DNA from: Multifurca ochricompacta
Taxonomy: Eukaryota > Basidiomycota > Agaricomycetes > Russulales > Russulaceae
NCBI GenBank assembly: GCA_022496185.1
Contig: WTXG01000081.1
Location: forward strand, 91,682 to 155,681
Length of the DNA stretch: 64,000 nt
Direction: 5' to 3'
Made by a program: the position numbers and the translations under genes. Below the pieces are notes generated by a model. That model saw only the letters and a list, made by a program, of their open reading frames with translations. It made no database searches and was not told where the DNA came from. Position 1 is the stretch's first letter. Each line of letters opens with the position of its first letter. This document shows, one piece after another, positions 22,115-32,450 of this stretch.

Positions 22115-23622
22115 AAATCCTTCTTCGTAAACGCCTTCTCTACTAAGATGGCGCGTACTTCTTCGCTCTCCTTCATCATACTAGCCCATATATCCTGAGC
22201 CTTTTCTTCTTTTGATCGTTTGTCCACAGTGGGTGGGTTATTATGAACAGGAGCCTCGGCTGTGGTGGTTGCAGCCGCAGCGCGTACTCCCTTCTTTGGA
22301 CAGTCCCAGGACATATGCCCTAGTGCTCTACAGCGGAAGCACCGCCCTTCTTTCATCAACGCTTGTCGTTCATCTTCTGTGAGCGCTGCCCAGGCTCGGG
22401 CACGATCTGCAGAGGTGTCCATGGCATTTGGATCTCTCTGGGTGTGCGGGGCAGGTTTCACTCCGAAAGCCGCTTTCCATTGGTCTCGCGTCTTTCCCTT
22501 TTTAGTATCAACTCCAAAGCGCGTTTGGAAGTCGAGGTAGTCTTGTTGCTGTCGTCGGGCGGCGTCGACCCAAGTGTCCCAGTCATGGGGGTGGTGGAAC
22601 TGGATTATGTTCTTGACCAGGGGATTGGGCAACCCTTGTGAAAAGAGGTCCAACGTGGCCTCCTCATCTGTGTCATAGCCAGCCCTATTTGCGAGACTCC
22701 TGAATTTAGCGACGTATGCGTCCAATTCTCCTTTTTCCATCCTAAGGGACTTGAGTTCTCAGGCTGCCTTCTGCTTGGCCTGCCCATCCGTGAAGGCCTC
22801 CTTAAACCATTCCGCGATGGTCTCCCACAGACCTTCACTCGTGGTACGACGCCCACTCTCAACTTGTTCGTTCAGCCATTCCAGCTGTTCCATGGTCCAG
22901 TCGTCAACCGCATCCCCTCGAATCAGAGAGAGGAACAAATTGGCCCGTTGAAATGGGTTAACAATTTGTGGGACGTCGTGGTTGAAGTTCTTAAAGGTCG
23001 TGAACTCCAGCATGAATTTCTTGCTTTGTGAGCGGTCCCCAGTGAATGTCTGGGGGAGCACTCCTGATAATCGTCCGGATGGGGGAGGGATATTTGGTGG
23101 TGCCGCCACTGGGGCTGGTGGGGCGGGATCTGGCAGCTGAGCGGCGATGGTAGACATGTGTGGAAGGGATGGGGTGACGGTATCTGTGGATCGTATCGAT
23201 ATCTGGGGGGTTGTCAAAGCAGGGGCTCTGAACGTGACAACCTTATGTGCAACCGGAGACGTAGTCGCTGCTAATGCCGGTGCTTCCTCTTCGCTGGGTT
23301 CTTCTACGTACTCCTCTGGTTCGGAGTCCGTGACAATGGCTGGAGGGTTTTCTCTCCACGGGCCTAGTCCAAATTCAGGTGGGGCGGGTCCTGTGGTGAC
23401 CCAAGAGTGTCGACTGTCCGAGTATCGGATACAATACCAGACTCTCTTTTCGTCGTCATATTCTACCGGTTGGTATCTTCCGTCGTGATAGACGTAGTAT
23501 CCAAACTCGGATTCAAAATCCTTCCAGGTGGCAGAGCCAAGTACTTGCTGTGAAAGATTATTCTCGTCTCTGCGTTCGATGAGTTCTTCCCGGAAGAGGG
23601 TCTGACTGCGGCTGGAAGCCAC
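22108..23622 (-). pseudogene. gag: T2 gag, one nonsense codon
   Basis: Opens at GTG (VASSRSQTLFREELIERRDE) with no upstream in-frame ATG. It reads to a TGA at 22759-22761 that replaces CGA in Q-K-A-A-R-E-L, then continues from MEKGELDAYVAKFRSLANRA through the knuckle CFRCRALGHMSWDC to KKDFC-TAG. The stop overlaps the start of the pol frame at a run of five T. Confidence 0.88.
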
Positions 23623-23628
23623 TGTGAG

Positions 23629-23639
23629 AGACTCGACTT
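23629..23639 (-). other. T2 primer-binding site
   Basis: AAGTCGAGTCT on the minus strand, two bases inside the 5' LTR and complementary to AGACTCGACTT in the LTR, as in T1 and T3. Confidence 0.65.
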
Positions 23640-23641
23640 GA

Positions 23642-24215
23642 TGTTACGTCTGGTGTGAGACGTCCTGCACGACTTGTGCGACAGCTTTGTACGTGTATTC
23701 AGATAAGAGGCCAATAGGGCTTCTTGGAGTTTAGATGGATGAGTCAAAGTCAAAGGGGCTGTTCCCTAGTGACAGTGTTAAGCGGGAAGTGCCAAAAGCA
23801 CTGAGACAGTCGAGTCAAAGGTTTCAAGGGGAAGTCCAAAAGACAAACACCGATGTATTCAATAAGTCGAGTCTGAGGTCTACAGGGTAGCTACAGTGGA
23901 CTTATATACGTAATTCAGTGAGCGTCTACGAGATAAGAACGCAGAGTCAAGTGGGCCCGAATATCCGAAAGCGGAGGGCGTAGAGCCTAGCTTCTGATAG
24001 GGTATTAAGTAAGTGTCCAGTCGTACGATAAGGAGATAAGTGATAACGAAGATAAGAGTAGGTAAACATAAACAAACAAGAAGGTCACGGGGAGGGACGA
24101 AGGGCATGTGACGGATCCCATGATGGAGACGTGATCTGGTAGTGGAGTGTGGGCGGAAGAGAGGGGTCGTCGTTGGGCAAGAAAAAGAATACGGGCGAAG
24201 ACGGGGTTCGTAACA
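23642..24215 (-). repeat. T2 5' LTR
   Basis: 574 bases on the minus strand, nearly identical to 16753-17325. Confidence 0.92.
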
Positions 24216-24306
24216 AAAAGGCTCAGGATATATGGGCCAACATGATGAAGGAAAGTGAAGAAGTGCGCGCCATACTAGTAGAGAAGGCGTTTGCAAAAAA
24301 GGATTT

Positions 24307-27300
24307 TTGTTAGGCTCAAACCCATCGGCCTGGGCACGAGCACTCCATGTTACCTCTGTGTATGCTAGTCGATTCAAATCGTTAAAAATACCAGTCCATT
24401 TTGAAACTACACAGAGGACGGCCGATAGAGATATTCTAGTGGACTCCGGAGCCACAGACAATTTTATTCACCCACGACTAATTAAAACGATGGGTCTGGG
24501 ACGGCTGGCACTTCCCCAGGAGAAGAACATTTGGAACATTGACGGAACGGCCAACCGCGCTGGAAAAATCACTCATTATACGGATCTGAAGGTCCAGGTC
24601 GGAGAGACTATGAAGAACATTTGTTTCCTGATTACGGATTTGGGAGACGAAGATCTTATCTTAGGGTATCCGTGGCTCGCCGCGTTCGAGCCCAAGATCA
24701 ACTGGGCTGACGCGACAATGGATAAAGAATCATATCCCACTATCATCACATCAATAGGCTATGACTATGCAGTCAGACATCCAATGATAAAAGCCACGGG
24801 CACGGGAGAGGAAGACCCAGGACGCTGTTACGCTACTAAAGCATCGGAGCTCGCCCAAAAGGCAGTACAGGGGCAGGCAGAGAAAACATACAGCGATATA
24901 GTGCCGAGTACCTACCATCGCATTGGAAGGTGTTTTCCGAGGAAGAATCCCAGCGTTTCCCACCTTCCAGACCATGGGACCACGCCATAGACTTACTCCC
25001 TGATACGCCAACCGCAATAGATTGCAAAATCTATCCGCTGTCCCAGTCTGAGCAGGTGGCATTGACGGAGTTCCTGGAAGAACATTTGGCAAAAGGATAT
25101 ATTCGCCCATCCAAGTCGCAGTACGCATCACCCTTCTTCTTCATCAAAAAGAAGGATGGCAAGCTGCGACCAGTCCAGGATTATCGGCGAATTAATACAT
25201 ACACCATGAAAAATGCCTACCCCCTGCCGCTCATCTCCGAACTTATTGACACCATGAGGGATAAGTCCCTCTTCTCAAAGATGGACGTACGGTGGGGTTA
25301 TAACAATGTAGGATCAGGGAAGGTGACCAGTGCAAAGCGGCGTTCAAGACAAATCAAGGATTGTTGAACCCAATGTTATGTTCTTCAGCCTCACGAACTC
25401 GCCGGCAACATTCCAGGCCATGATGAACCACATCTTCCGTGATCTCATTCTCACAGGAGAAGTAGTGGTCTATATGGACAACATTCTAGTAGCCACCTCC
25501 GATGACCTGGACCACCACCGAAGTCGTGTACATCAGGTGTTGGATATACTGCATGAACATGACCTCTATCTCAAGCCTGCCAAATGCTCTTCGAACAGCG
25601 GAGCGTTGAGTACCTAGGGGTCATCCTGGAGGGAGGACAAGTACGCATGGATCCCATTAAGGTACAGGGAATCCGGGAGTGGCCCGTGCCGACCTGTGTC
25701 AAGGACGTCCAATCGTTCATTGGATTCTGTAACTTTTACCGACGATTCGTCAAGGGGTTCTCAGGCATCGCACGACCGCTGAATGACCTGCTGAAAAAGG
25801 ATGTACCATGGCATTGGGATGCCGCACAGCAGCAGGCGTTTGAACAGATTAGGGCCCTCGTTGGCTCAGAGCCAGTACTTATCCAACCAGACCTAGGCCG
25901 CCCCTTTGAAATGGAAGTGGACGCCTCGCACTTTGCGAATGGGGCAGTATTATACCAGAGAGACGCCGCACAAGTACTCCACCCAGTGGCGTACTATTCC
26001 GAGACTTTCTCCCCGGCTGAGAGGAATTATGACATCTGGGATAGGGAGCTTCTAGCCATCGTCAAGGCGTTGCGACACTGGCGACCCTATTTGGCAGGCA
26101 CCCCTCATAAGACCGTCATCCACACTGATCATTCCAACCTCCTATACTGGAAGGAACCCCATAAGATCAGCCAGCGTGTAGCACGAGAAGTCTTGGAATT
26201 AGAAGAATATAACTTCACGATGAAACACATTGCTGGGAGTCAGAATGCTAGAGCGGATGCATTATCGCGCAGACCAGACATGCATACAGGGGAAGACGAC
26301 AATAACACATCACTGTCCTCCCAGAAGAAGTATTCGCCAAGACGGCCATCGTCAGTCTCCATGACATGGACCTTTGGGCACAAGTTTCCCAAAATATGAA
26401 CCAAGACCTGTGTCGTTCATGGGCTGACGCTCACAATTTAAAAGAAATCAGCGGCCTTTGGTGGAAAGATGGAGATCGACTCGTTGTCACCGGTGGTGAC
26501 AACATTAAGAGGGGGGTGATCCATTTTCATCACGACCTTCCCTCCGCTGGCCATCCAGGCATTGCCAACACTACGCCCTGGCCAAGAGAGACTATTGGTG
26601 GCCCAATATGAAGAAAGACATTGAGAGCTACGTACGAGGATGCGCATCATGTCAAGCAAACAAGGTGAACACGCACCCAAAAGTCCCACCAATGCTTCCC
26701 ATTACTCCAAGTACATCGACTCCTTTCCAGACCATCGCCATGGACTTCATTGTCAAGCTGCCCAAATCACAAGGCTTCGACACTATCCTTACAATCACAG
26801 ACCATGATTGCTCCAAAGCGGCCCTCTTCATTCCCTGCAATGAAACTATCACAGCTGAAGGAGTGGCGAAACTATACCTGAACCACGTCTACCGTCACTA
26901 CGGACTCCCTAAAAAGATCATCTCTGACCGGGATACCCGTTTTACATCGGCATTTGCGAGAGCCTTATGTAAGATGCTGGACATCACGCAGAATATCTCG
27001 ACAGCATACCACCCACAGACAGACGGACAGTCTGAGTGGACGAACCAATGGTTGGAACAGTATCTCCAGTTTTGGTGCAACGGTAGACAAGACGATTGGG
27101 CAGAATGGCTGTCGACCACAGAATTTGCTCACAATTCATGGCCCAATGGCACGACGAAATCCACCCCTTTCTCTCTTATCATGGGCTGGACTCCACGCAC
27201 CACATGGACAGAGAAGCCTATCAATGTCCCGTCAGTAACTGAACGGCTCGGCCAATGGGAAGAGCTGCGGCAATCAGCCAATGAGAATCTGGTAAAGGCG

Positions 27301-27782
27301 CAACAGCTTCTGGCAGCACAGCCAAGCACATTCACACCTTATCAGACCAATGACTGGGTATGGCTTGAGGGTAGGAATATTCACACGTCACATCCCTCAG
27401 CCAAATTAGCGCCCCGACGTCACGGACCCTTCCAAATCACAAGGAAGCTGTCAGACGTCTCTTACGAATTGCAGTTGCCGCTGAAATGGAAGATCCATCC
27501 AGTCTTCCATGCCAAGCTTCTGACCCCTTACAAGGAAACCTCCATTCACGGAGAGAATTTCCCGAGACCCCCACCTGACCTTATCGACGGCGAAGAGGAA
27601 TGGGAAGTGGAGCGCTTCTAGACTCCAAGCGACAAGGCCGAGGGCGCAAGTTGTATTACCTGATCAAGTGGAAAGGTTTCCCAAACTCTGACAACTCGTG
27701 GGAACCAGCCGGGGATATCTCTGCCCCGGACCTGATTGCGGAGTTCCATTTACGACATCCCCAAGCGCCCAAGAACAGTTAA
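24307..27782 (+). pseudogene. pol: T1 pol, several single-base frameshifts and an altered RT motif
   Basis: Same domain order as T2 pol: protease DSGATDNFI, RT, RNase H, HHCC/DDE integrase, GPF, chromodomain ending SWEPAGDISAPDLIAEFH. The frame is broken at about 24924, 25313, 25590, 26308, 26572 and 27615; where I can align to T3 each break is a lost base or two. The RT catalytic motif reads YMDNILVAT instead of YMDDILVAT, from GACGAC to GACAAC, a CpG transition read on the other strand. Not functional as assembled; some breaks may be assembly errors. Confidence 0.88.
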
Positions 27783-27851
27783 AAGAGGGGCCAATTCCAG
27801 ACTTCCCCCCAGAACAACACTTCACCAGCAACGTCCTAACCACACTCTAAC

Positions 27852-29057
27852 ATGTCTTCCTCTTTCGTCGCCGCCTCTGCCGCCATCAATGCCTTCACTG
27901 CCACCACTGTGGTCGTGGAAGCCTTCCCTTCTGCTCACCCCTCCTCTCGTCCCTCCTCCCCTATCGACTATGAGGCTGCGGAGGAACGCGTTAAGAACCA
28001 ATCACCCAACCCAAATCATGACTTTGAACACTGCGAGGAGCCACACCCCAACGATCTGGTGGGTATGGAGATGGACGACGACGTCCCCGAGTTCCCGTTT
28101 TTCGCCAACAATCCGAACTCGTCGATGTACTTCCCGCTCGAGATCACCATGGCGGATGGCACCAAGGAGATAGCTAAGTACATCTTCTATACCAATGGAG
28201 GGATGGATGTCGCAGGATGTATGAAGAAGAATGGTCCCGTTTATGGGGCCCCGGTTTATTTGGAAGAACGCTATACAGGACGACTGCATCACACCATGAG
28301 TGATGAGCAACTGGGGCATCTAGCTGCTGAAGATTCCCGCGCCTTTGCAATCGACGAAGTACTGAACGACATGCATCTCCCGCGCCTCAAAGCCGAGGTA
28401 ATGAGGCTGCGGAAGAACCTGACGCTGTGTACGACTCTCAATAAACAGTACAAAGAGCACGCGAAGATGATGACGAGGTTGACCAGTGGGATGTTCCAGG
28501 TTGAGCAGGAGCTGGTAGAGATTCGAAAGAGGTTGGAAACGGGGGATGCGTACCAGACCATCGCTGAAAGGTACACTGACACATATGCACGACCCCTCCC
28601 TCCACGATCGTTGGGGGCTGCACCAAGGCTGTTGCCCAATCGGTTCGAAATGCCGCGGATGCACGAGAACCCCCGCGGAGAAACATGCTGGCGGTGTGAC
28701 AGTAAGTACCACATCAGCTGGAACTGTCCCCTCAACCGCAAGTGGTGTCGCCATTGCCGCAGTAACCTGCATTGGAGCCGGTTCTGTATTTTTCGCCGTG
28801 TAGGCGTTCCTCCGACAATCATCAATCCATCCGGCTGGTGCGGCAAGTGCCTGCGTCACAACGCGGGGCATCGTGAGTTGGACTGCCCTATCCACGACCT
28901 CTGTCACTCGTGTGGACAGCGCGGCCCCTACGGCTTCCTTCGCGCACATAGGTGTCCCCAGGATGAGGACAAGGAAAACTACACCATGGACGATCGTAAT
29001 GTAGCTGATGATTACCTGGACTTGGTACAGGACGATGATGGTACGAGTCGTTTCTAG
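27852..29057 (+). CDS. T1 ORF3: zinc-knuckle accessory protein, 401 aa
   Basis: ATG (MSSSFVAASAAINAFTATT) lies 69 bases after the pol stop and the frame is open to SRF-TAG. It is colinear with T2 and T3 ORF3: acidic region, YTNGGMDVAGCMKKNGPVYG core, coiled-coil-like helix, then knuckles CWRCDSKYHISWNC, CRHCRSNLHWSRFC, CGKCLRHNAGHRELDC and CHSCGQRGPYG. Intact although pol of the same element is broken. Because it is downstream and in a separate frame, it probably needs a spliced or subgenomic mRNA, or reinitiation. Confidence 0.85.
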   Translation: MSSSFVAASAAINAFTATTVVVEAFPSAHPSSRPSSPIDYEAAEERVKNQSPNPNHDFEHCEEPHPNDLVGMEMDDDVPEFPFFANNPNSSMYFPLEITMADGTKEIAKYIFYTNGGMDVAGCMKKNGPVYGAPVYLEERYTGRLHHTMSDEQLGHLAAEDSRAFAIDEVLNDMHLPRLKAEVMRLRKNLTLCTTLNKQYKEHAKMMTRLTSGMFQVEQELVEIRKRLETGDAYQTIAERYTDTYARPLPPRSLGAAPRLLPNRFEMPRMHENPRGETCWRCDSKYHISWNCPLNRKWCRHCRSNLHWSRFCIFRRVGVPPTIINPSGWCGKCLRHNAGHRELDCPIHDLCHSCGQRGPYGFLRAHRCPQDEDKENYTMDDRNVADDYLDLVQDDDGTSRF

Positions 29058-29088
29058 CTGGGTCAGCTAGAGCCAGAAGAGGGGGTGA

Positions 29089-29677
29089 TGTTACAACCCC
29101 TGCCTAGCAACCCGATTTTCTTCACGATCCCCAGCGATGACCCTACCCGTCCCCCTACTCTACATTTCCTGATCACGTCCCCTTCCTGGGACCCGTCACA
29201 TGCTTTACTTCCTTCCCCGTGATTGACTTTGTCTCTGTTTGCCTCGCTTTGTCTATGACTGGCTTCTTTTCCCTTATCTCTTATCCCTTATCGTATGACC
29301 GGACACTTACTTAGTTCCCTATCAGAAGCTAGGCTTTACGCCCTTCGCTTTCGTATATTTGGGCCCACATGATTCCGTTCTCTTATCTCATAGACGCCCA
29401 TCCAATTACGTATATAAGTTCGCTGTAACTACAATGTAGACCCCAGACTCGACTTATTGAATACATCGGTGCTTGTCTTCTGGACTTCCCCTTGAAACCT
29501 CTGATTCGATCGTCTCAGTGCTTTTGGCACTTTCCGCTCAACATTGTCACTCGGGAACAGCCCCATTGACTTTGACTCATCCCCTTATACTCCAAGAGGT
29601 CTTATTGATCTCTTATCTGAACGAACGAACGAAGCTGTCGCACAAGTCGTGTAGAACGTCTCACACCGGACGTAACA
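29089..29677 (+). repeat. T1 3' LTR
   Basis: 589 bases, near-identical to 14726-15314; preceded by the purine tract AGAAGAGGGGGTGA and followed by the ACAAT duplication. Confidence 0.93.
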
Positions 29678-29682
29678 ACAAT

Positions 29683-29987
29683 GCTCAATTTTCTGTTGAC
29701 TGTGGTGAGATTGCTGCATTAAGGAGGCCCCAAGATGCAATAATGTAACACCTGGTGCAGGCATTCAGCACAATGTGTGACTTTGTCATGTAGCAGAACT
29801 ATGAAGTCAAATTGTTACAACCCCAATCTTTTCCCTGACCCTTCCTTGATGCCATATCCACTCCTGACCTCTGCCTTCTGCACATATGACCCTTGCCTCT
29901 ACTGCCTGATGCCTGTGGCTTGTATGCCCAGGACCCCACCCTGATGCCTGTGACATGACACTCTCAGGACCCCTTACCCTTGATACC
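29683..29987 (-). other. Copia-like internal fragment next to a primer-binding site
   Basis: On the minus strand, GGTATCA (29987-29981) directly follows an LTR end, as in copia elements primed by initiator tRNA-Met. The 300 bases beyond carry short repeats (CAGGCATCAGG) and no open frame. The fragment ends where T1 was inserted. Confidence 0.5.
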
Positions 29988-30249
29988 TGTGTAGAACAAT
30001 CATGCTGCTGGTTTATACTGACTGCAGTTAGTAGCAGTGAGGCTAGACAAAAGACAAGTAACTTCAGAGGTAGAAGGAACTCTATAGATACTATCTACTG
30101 ACCTAGACAAAAGACAAGTACTACAAAGAGCATTAGTCTAAAGGAAGTAGAGAGTAGAGTAAAGGACTTACACTTCAGAGGTAGAAGGAACTCTGAAGTG
30201 TAAGAGATGAAACAGACACCCTTATATACCCATGGGGGCCAGGGGAAAT
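29988..30249 (-). repeat. Copia LTR fragment (3' part), cut by T4
   Basis: On the minus strand it runs from GGCCCCCATGGGTATATAAG through TGTCTGTTTCATCTCTTACA to an end CTACACA abutting GGTATCA. The GGTATATAAGGGTGTCTG part recurs at 56813-56860, in the copia LTR fragment beside T5. Internal 22-base direct repeats (CTTCAGAGGTAGAAGGAACTCT) and a perfect 14-base inverted repeat with a 10-base loop (30167-30204) are present. Confidence 0.6.
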
Positions 30250-30843
30250 TGTTATGAACCCCACTACATTGTCTTGTCTCTTTTTCTTTCCACATGATGT
30301 GCTGTTTGGCCCTGCTTGTCCTTTGTTGATCACACTTATGACCCCCTTTGTACATATTTGTTCCTTATCTTTGACCCAGGCTGTGCTTATCTCTGACTCA
30401 TACTTTACACAAGAACTCTTACATATTTTCCCACCAGAATCGCAACTATACCAGATTCATCTACATATATTCTCACCTGGCCCACCCTGACTCCGTTCTT
30501 TATACAGATAGATTACGACTTCATTGATACACCTAGTACAATACTCTGATTCAGACTCCGACTCTGTTACGTATATAAGACCTACGTAGATAGCCCTGTA
30601 TGGCTCAGACTCGACTTCTTAATCGACTTGGTGCATTACCTTCTGGGTGATCTCTAGGACCTGACTCCTGAATCGTCTCAGTGCTTCTGGCACTCTTCTG
30701 CTCACCAATACCAAGGGATTAGCTCCTTTGTATTGACTTCTCATCTGATCTCCATGTACTTGAAAGACAGTGCACACTTGACTTCGTAGTTTTGCTATGT
30801 GACTTGTCACACATCATGCTGAACACCCGCACCAGGCATTACA
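30250..30843 (+). repeat. T4 5' LTR (family B)
   Basis: 594 bases, TGTTATG to ATTACA, with TATATAAG at 30572 and AGACTCGACTT at 30607-30617. The primer-site copy at 30846-30856 reads AAGTTGAGTCT, one CpG transition away from perfect complementarity. The solo LTR at 61533-62126 has the same length. Confidence 0.9.
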
Positions 30844-30864
30844 TTAAGTTGAGTCTCCCCCATT

Positions 30865-32450
30865 GTGGCTTCATCTAGTCAAAGCCAGACCTTGCACAAC
30901 AAAGAACTCATCAACTGCCAAGACGAGGATAATCTTTCACAACAAGTCCTTGGCTCTGCCATCTGGAAAGACTTTGAAACCGAGTTTGGATACTACATCT
31001 ATCACAATGATCAGTACCAGCCAGTTGAATATGATGAACAGAAATGGGTCTGGTACCATATCCATTACTCTAGAAGCCATCGTTCCTGGGTTACCACAGG
31101 ACCTGCCCCACCAGAGTACAGCTTAGGACCTTGGAGAGAGAATCCTCCAGCCATTGTCACAGACTCAGAAAACGAAGAATATATTGAAGAAAGCAGTGAA
31201 GACACACAGTTCATAGCCACTAGTTTTACGGCTCTGATAGTTGCACCAGAGAGTACCACGTTCAGAACATCTGCTTTGGACTCTCCCCAGATTACATGGC
31301 AAACCTCCAATACTCTGACCATCACCTACCCAATCATGTCCACCATTGCTGCACAGTTACCTGACCCAGCTCCAGCTGTCCCTGCACTGAACCTCCCTCC
31401 CCCATCAGGACGCCTTACAGGAGTCTTGCTGACCATGTTTATGGGTGATTGTTCTCAGAGCAAAAAGTTCATGCTCAAGTTCAAGACTTTTAAAAACTTC
31501 AATCACAATGTCCCACAAATAGTGAACCCCTTCCAGCACACCAACCTCTTCCTCTCACTCATCAGAGGGGACTCCATAGATGACTGGACAATGGAGCAGA
31601 TAGAATGGCTGAATGACAGAGTTACAGCCGGAACCAGGACCACAGATGAGGATCTGTGGGATATCGTGGTGCAAAGATTCAAAGACGCCTTCACAGATGG
31701 GCAGGCCAAACAGAAGGCTGCCAGAGAATTGAAATCCCTGAAGATGGAAAGAGGGGATTTAGATGGCTATGTAGCCAAATTTTGCAACCTGGCCAAATGA
31801 GCAGGGTACGATGTAAATGAAGAGGTGATGCTCAACCTCTTCTCCCAGGGATTACCTAATCCCTTGGTGAAAAATATCATCCAATTCCATCACCCCGAGT
31901 CATGGGGCCAGTGGACAAACACTGCCAGAAGACAGCAGCAGGATTATTTGGATTTCCAGACTCACTTTGGCATGGATACCAAGAAGGGCAAAACCCGTGA
32001 CCAATGGAAAGCGGCATTTGGGGTAAAACCTACAACCCCACAAGACCCAAATGCCATGGATACCTCTGCAGACTGCACCAAAGCCCGTGCAGCACTCACT
32101 GATGACAAAAAGAAAAACCTCATGAAAGAAGGGTGCTGTTTCCACTGCCGGGCCCAAGGACATATGTCATGATTTTGCCCCAAGAAAACAATCCATGCCG
32201 CTGAAGCTACTGTGGCTACCACCACCATGATGTCACCTGTGCAGAATCTGCCCACTCCTATCAAAGAAAATCCAGTAACTGCCTTGAAGACAAAAGAACA
32301 GAAGGCAGAAGCCATCTGGGAACATATGATGAATGAAGATGAGGCAGTCCATGCCTTGCTGGTTGACAAGGCCTTTGGCCACAAGGATTTTGATTGGCTT
32401 GACCCCATTGGCCTGGGCAAGAGTGCTTCATGTAACTTCTGTGTACACTA
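30865..32450 (+). pseudogene. gag: T4 gag, several nonsense codons
   Basis: Opens at GTG as in family A (VASSSQSQTLHNKELINCQD), again with no upstream in-frame ATG. TGA at 31798 (L-A-K-stop-A-G-Y) and at 32170 (G-H-M-S-stop, where family A has W or R) interrupt it. The knuckle is CFHCRAQGHMS.FC. The frame then runs into the gag-pol overlap KDFDWLDPIGLGK. Confidence 0.85.

Larger units (their letters stand above)
16753..24215 (-). mobile_element. T2: Ty3/gypsy chromovirus, family A, inserted in T1 gag
   Basis: 7463 bases flanked by a perfect AAAAG duplication (16748-16752 and 24216-24220) that falls inside T1 gag. LTRs at 16753-17325 and 23642-24215 differ by very few bases. Order on the minus strand: LTR, primer site, gag, pol, ORF3, polypurine tract, LTR. 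I see no frameshift. The only lesions I find are CGA-to-TGA stops, one in gag and one in pol. Confidence 0.93.
15334..24313 (+). pseudogene. gag: T1 gag, interrupted by T2 and one nonsense codon
   Basis: Structural protein frame. It opens at a GTG (VASSRSQTLFREELIERR); no in-frame ATG exists upstream, and the first internal ATG reads MSTIAAQLPDP near 15796. A TGA at 15880-15882 replaces the CGA present in T2 and T3 (PPPSG then stop). The capsid-like region follows, then a CCHC zinc knuckle (CFRCRALGHMSWDC). The frame breaks at 16752 where T2 is inserted and resumes at 24221, ending KKDFC, TAG at 24311. The intact T3 copy is 503 codons. Confidence 0.88.
14726..29677 (+). mobile_element. T1: Ty3/gypsy chromovirus, family A, interrupted by T2
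   Basis: Full-length element flanked by a perfect ACAAT duplication (14721-14725 and 29678-29682). Order: LTR, primer site, gag, [T2 inserted], pol, ORF3, polypurine tract (AGAAGAGGGGGTGA), LTR. Without T2 it is about 7.48 kb. The LTRs differ at only a few positions by eye, so insertion is recent. Gag has one CGA-to-TGA stop and pol has several single-base deletions, so it is non-autonomous as assembled. The host sequence it entered is a copia remnant or nearby DNA. Confidence 0.93.
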
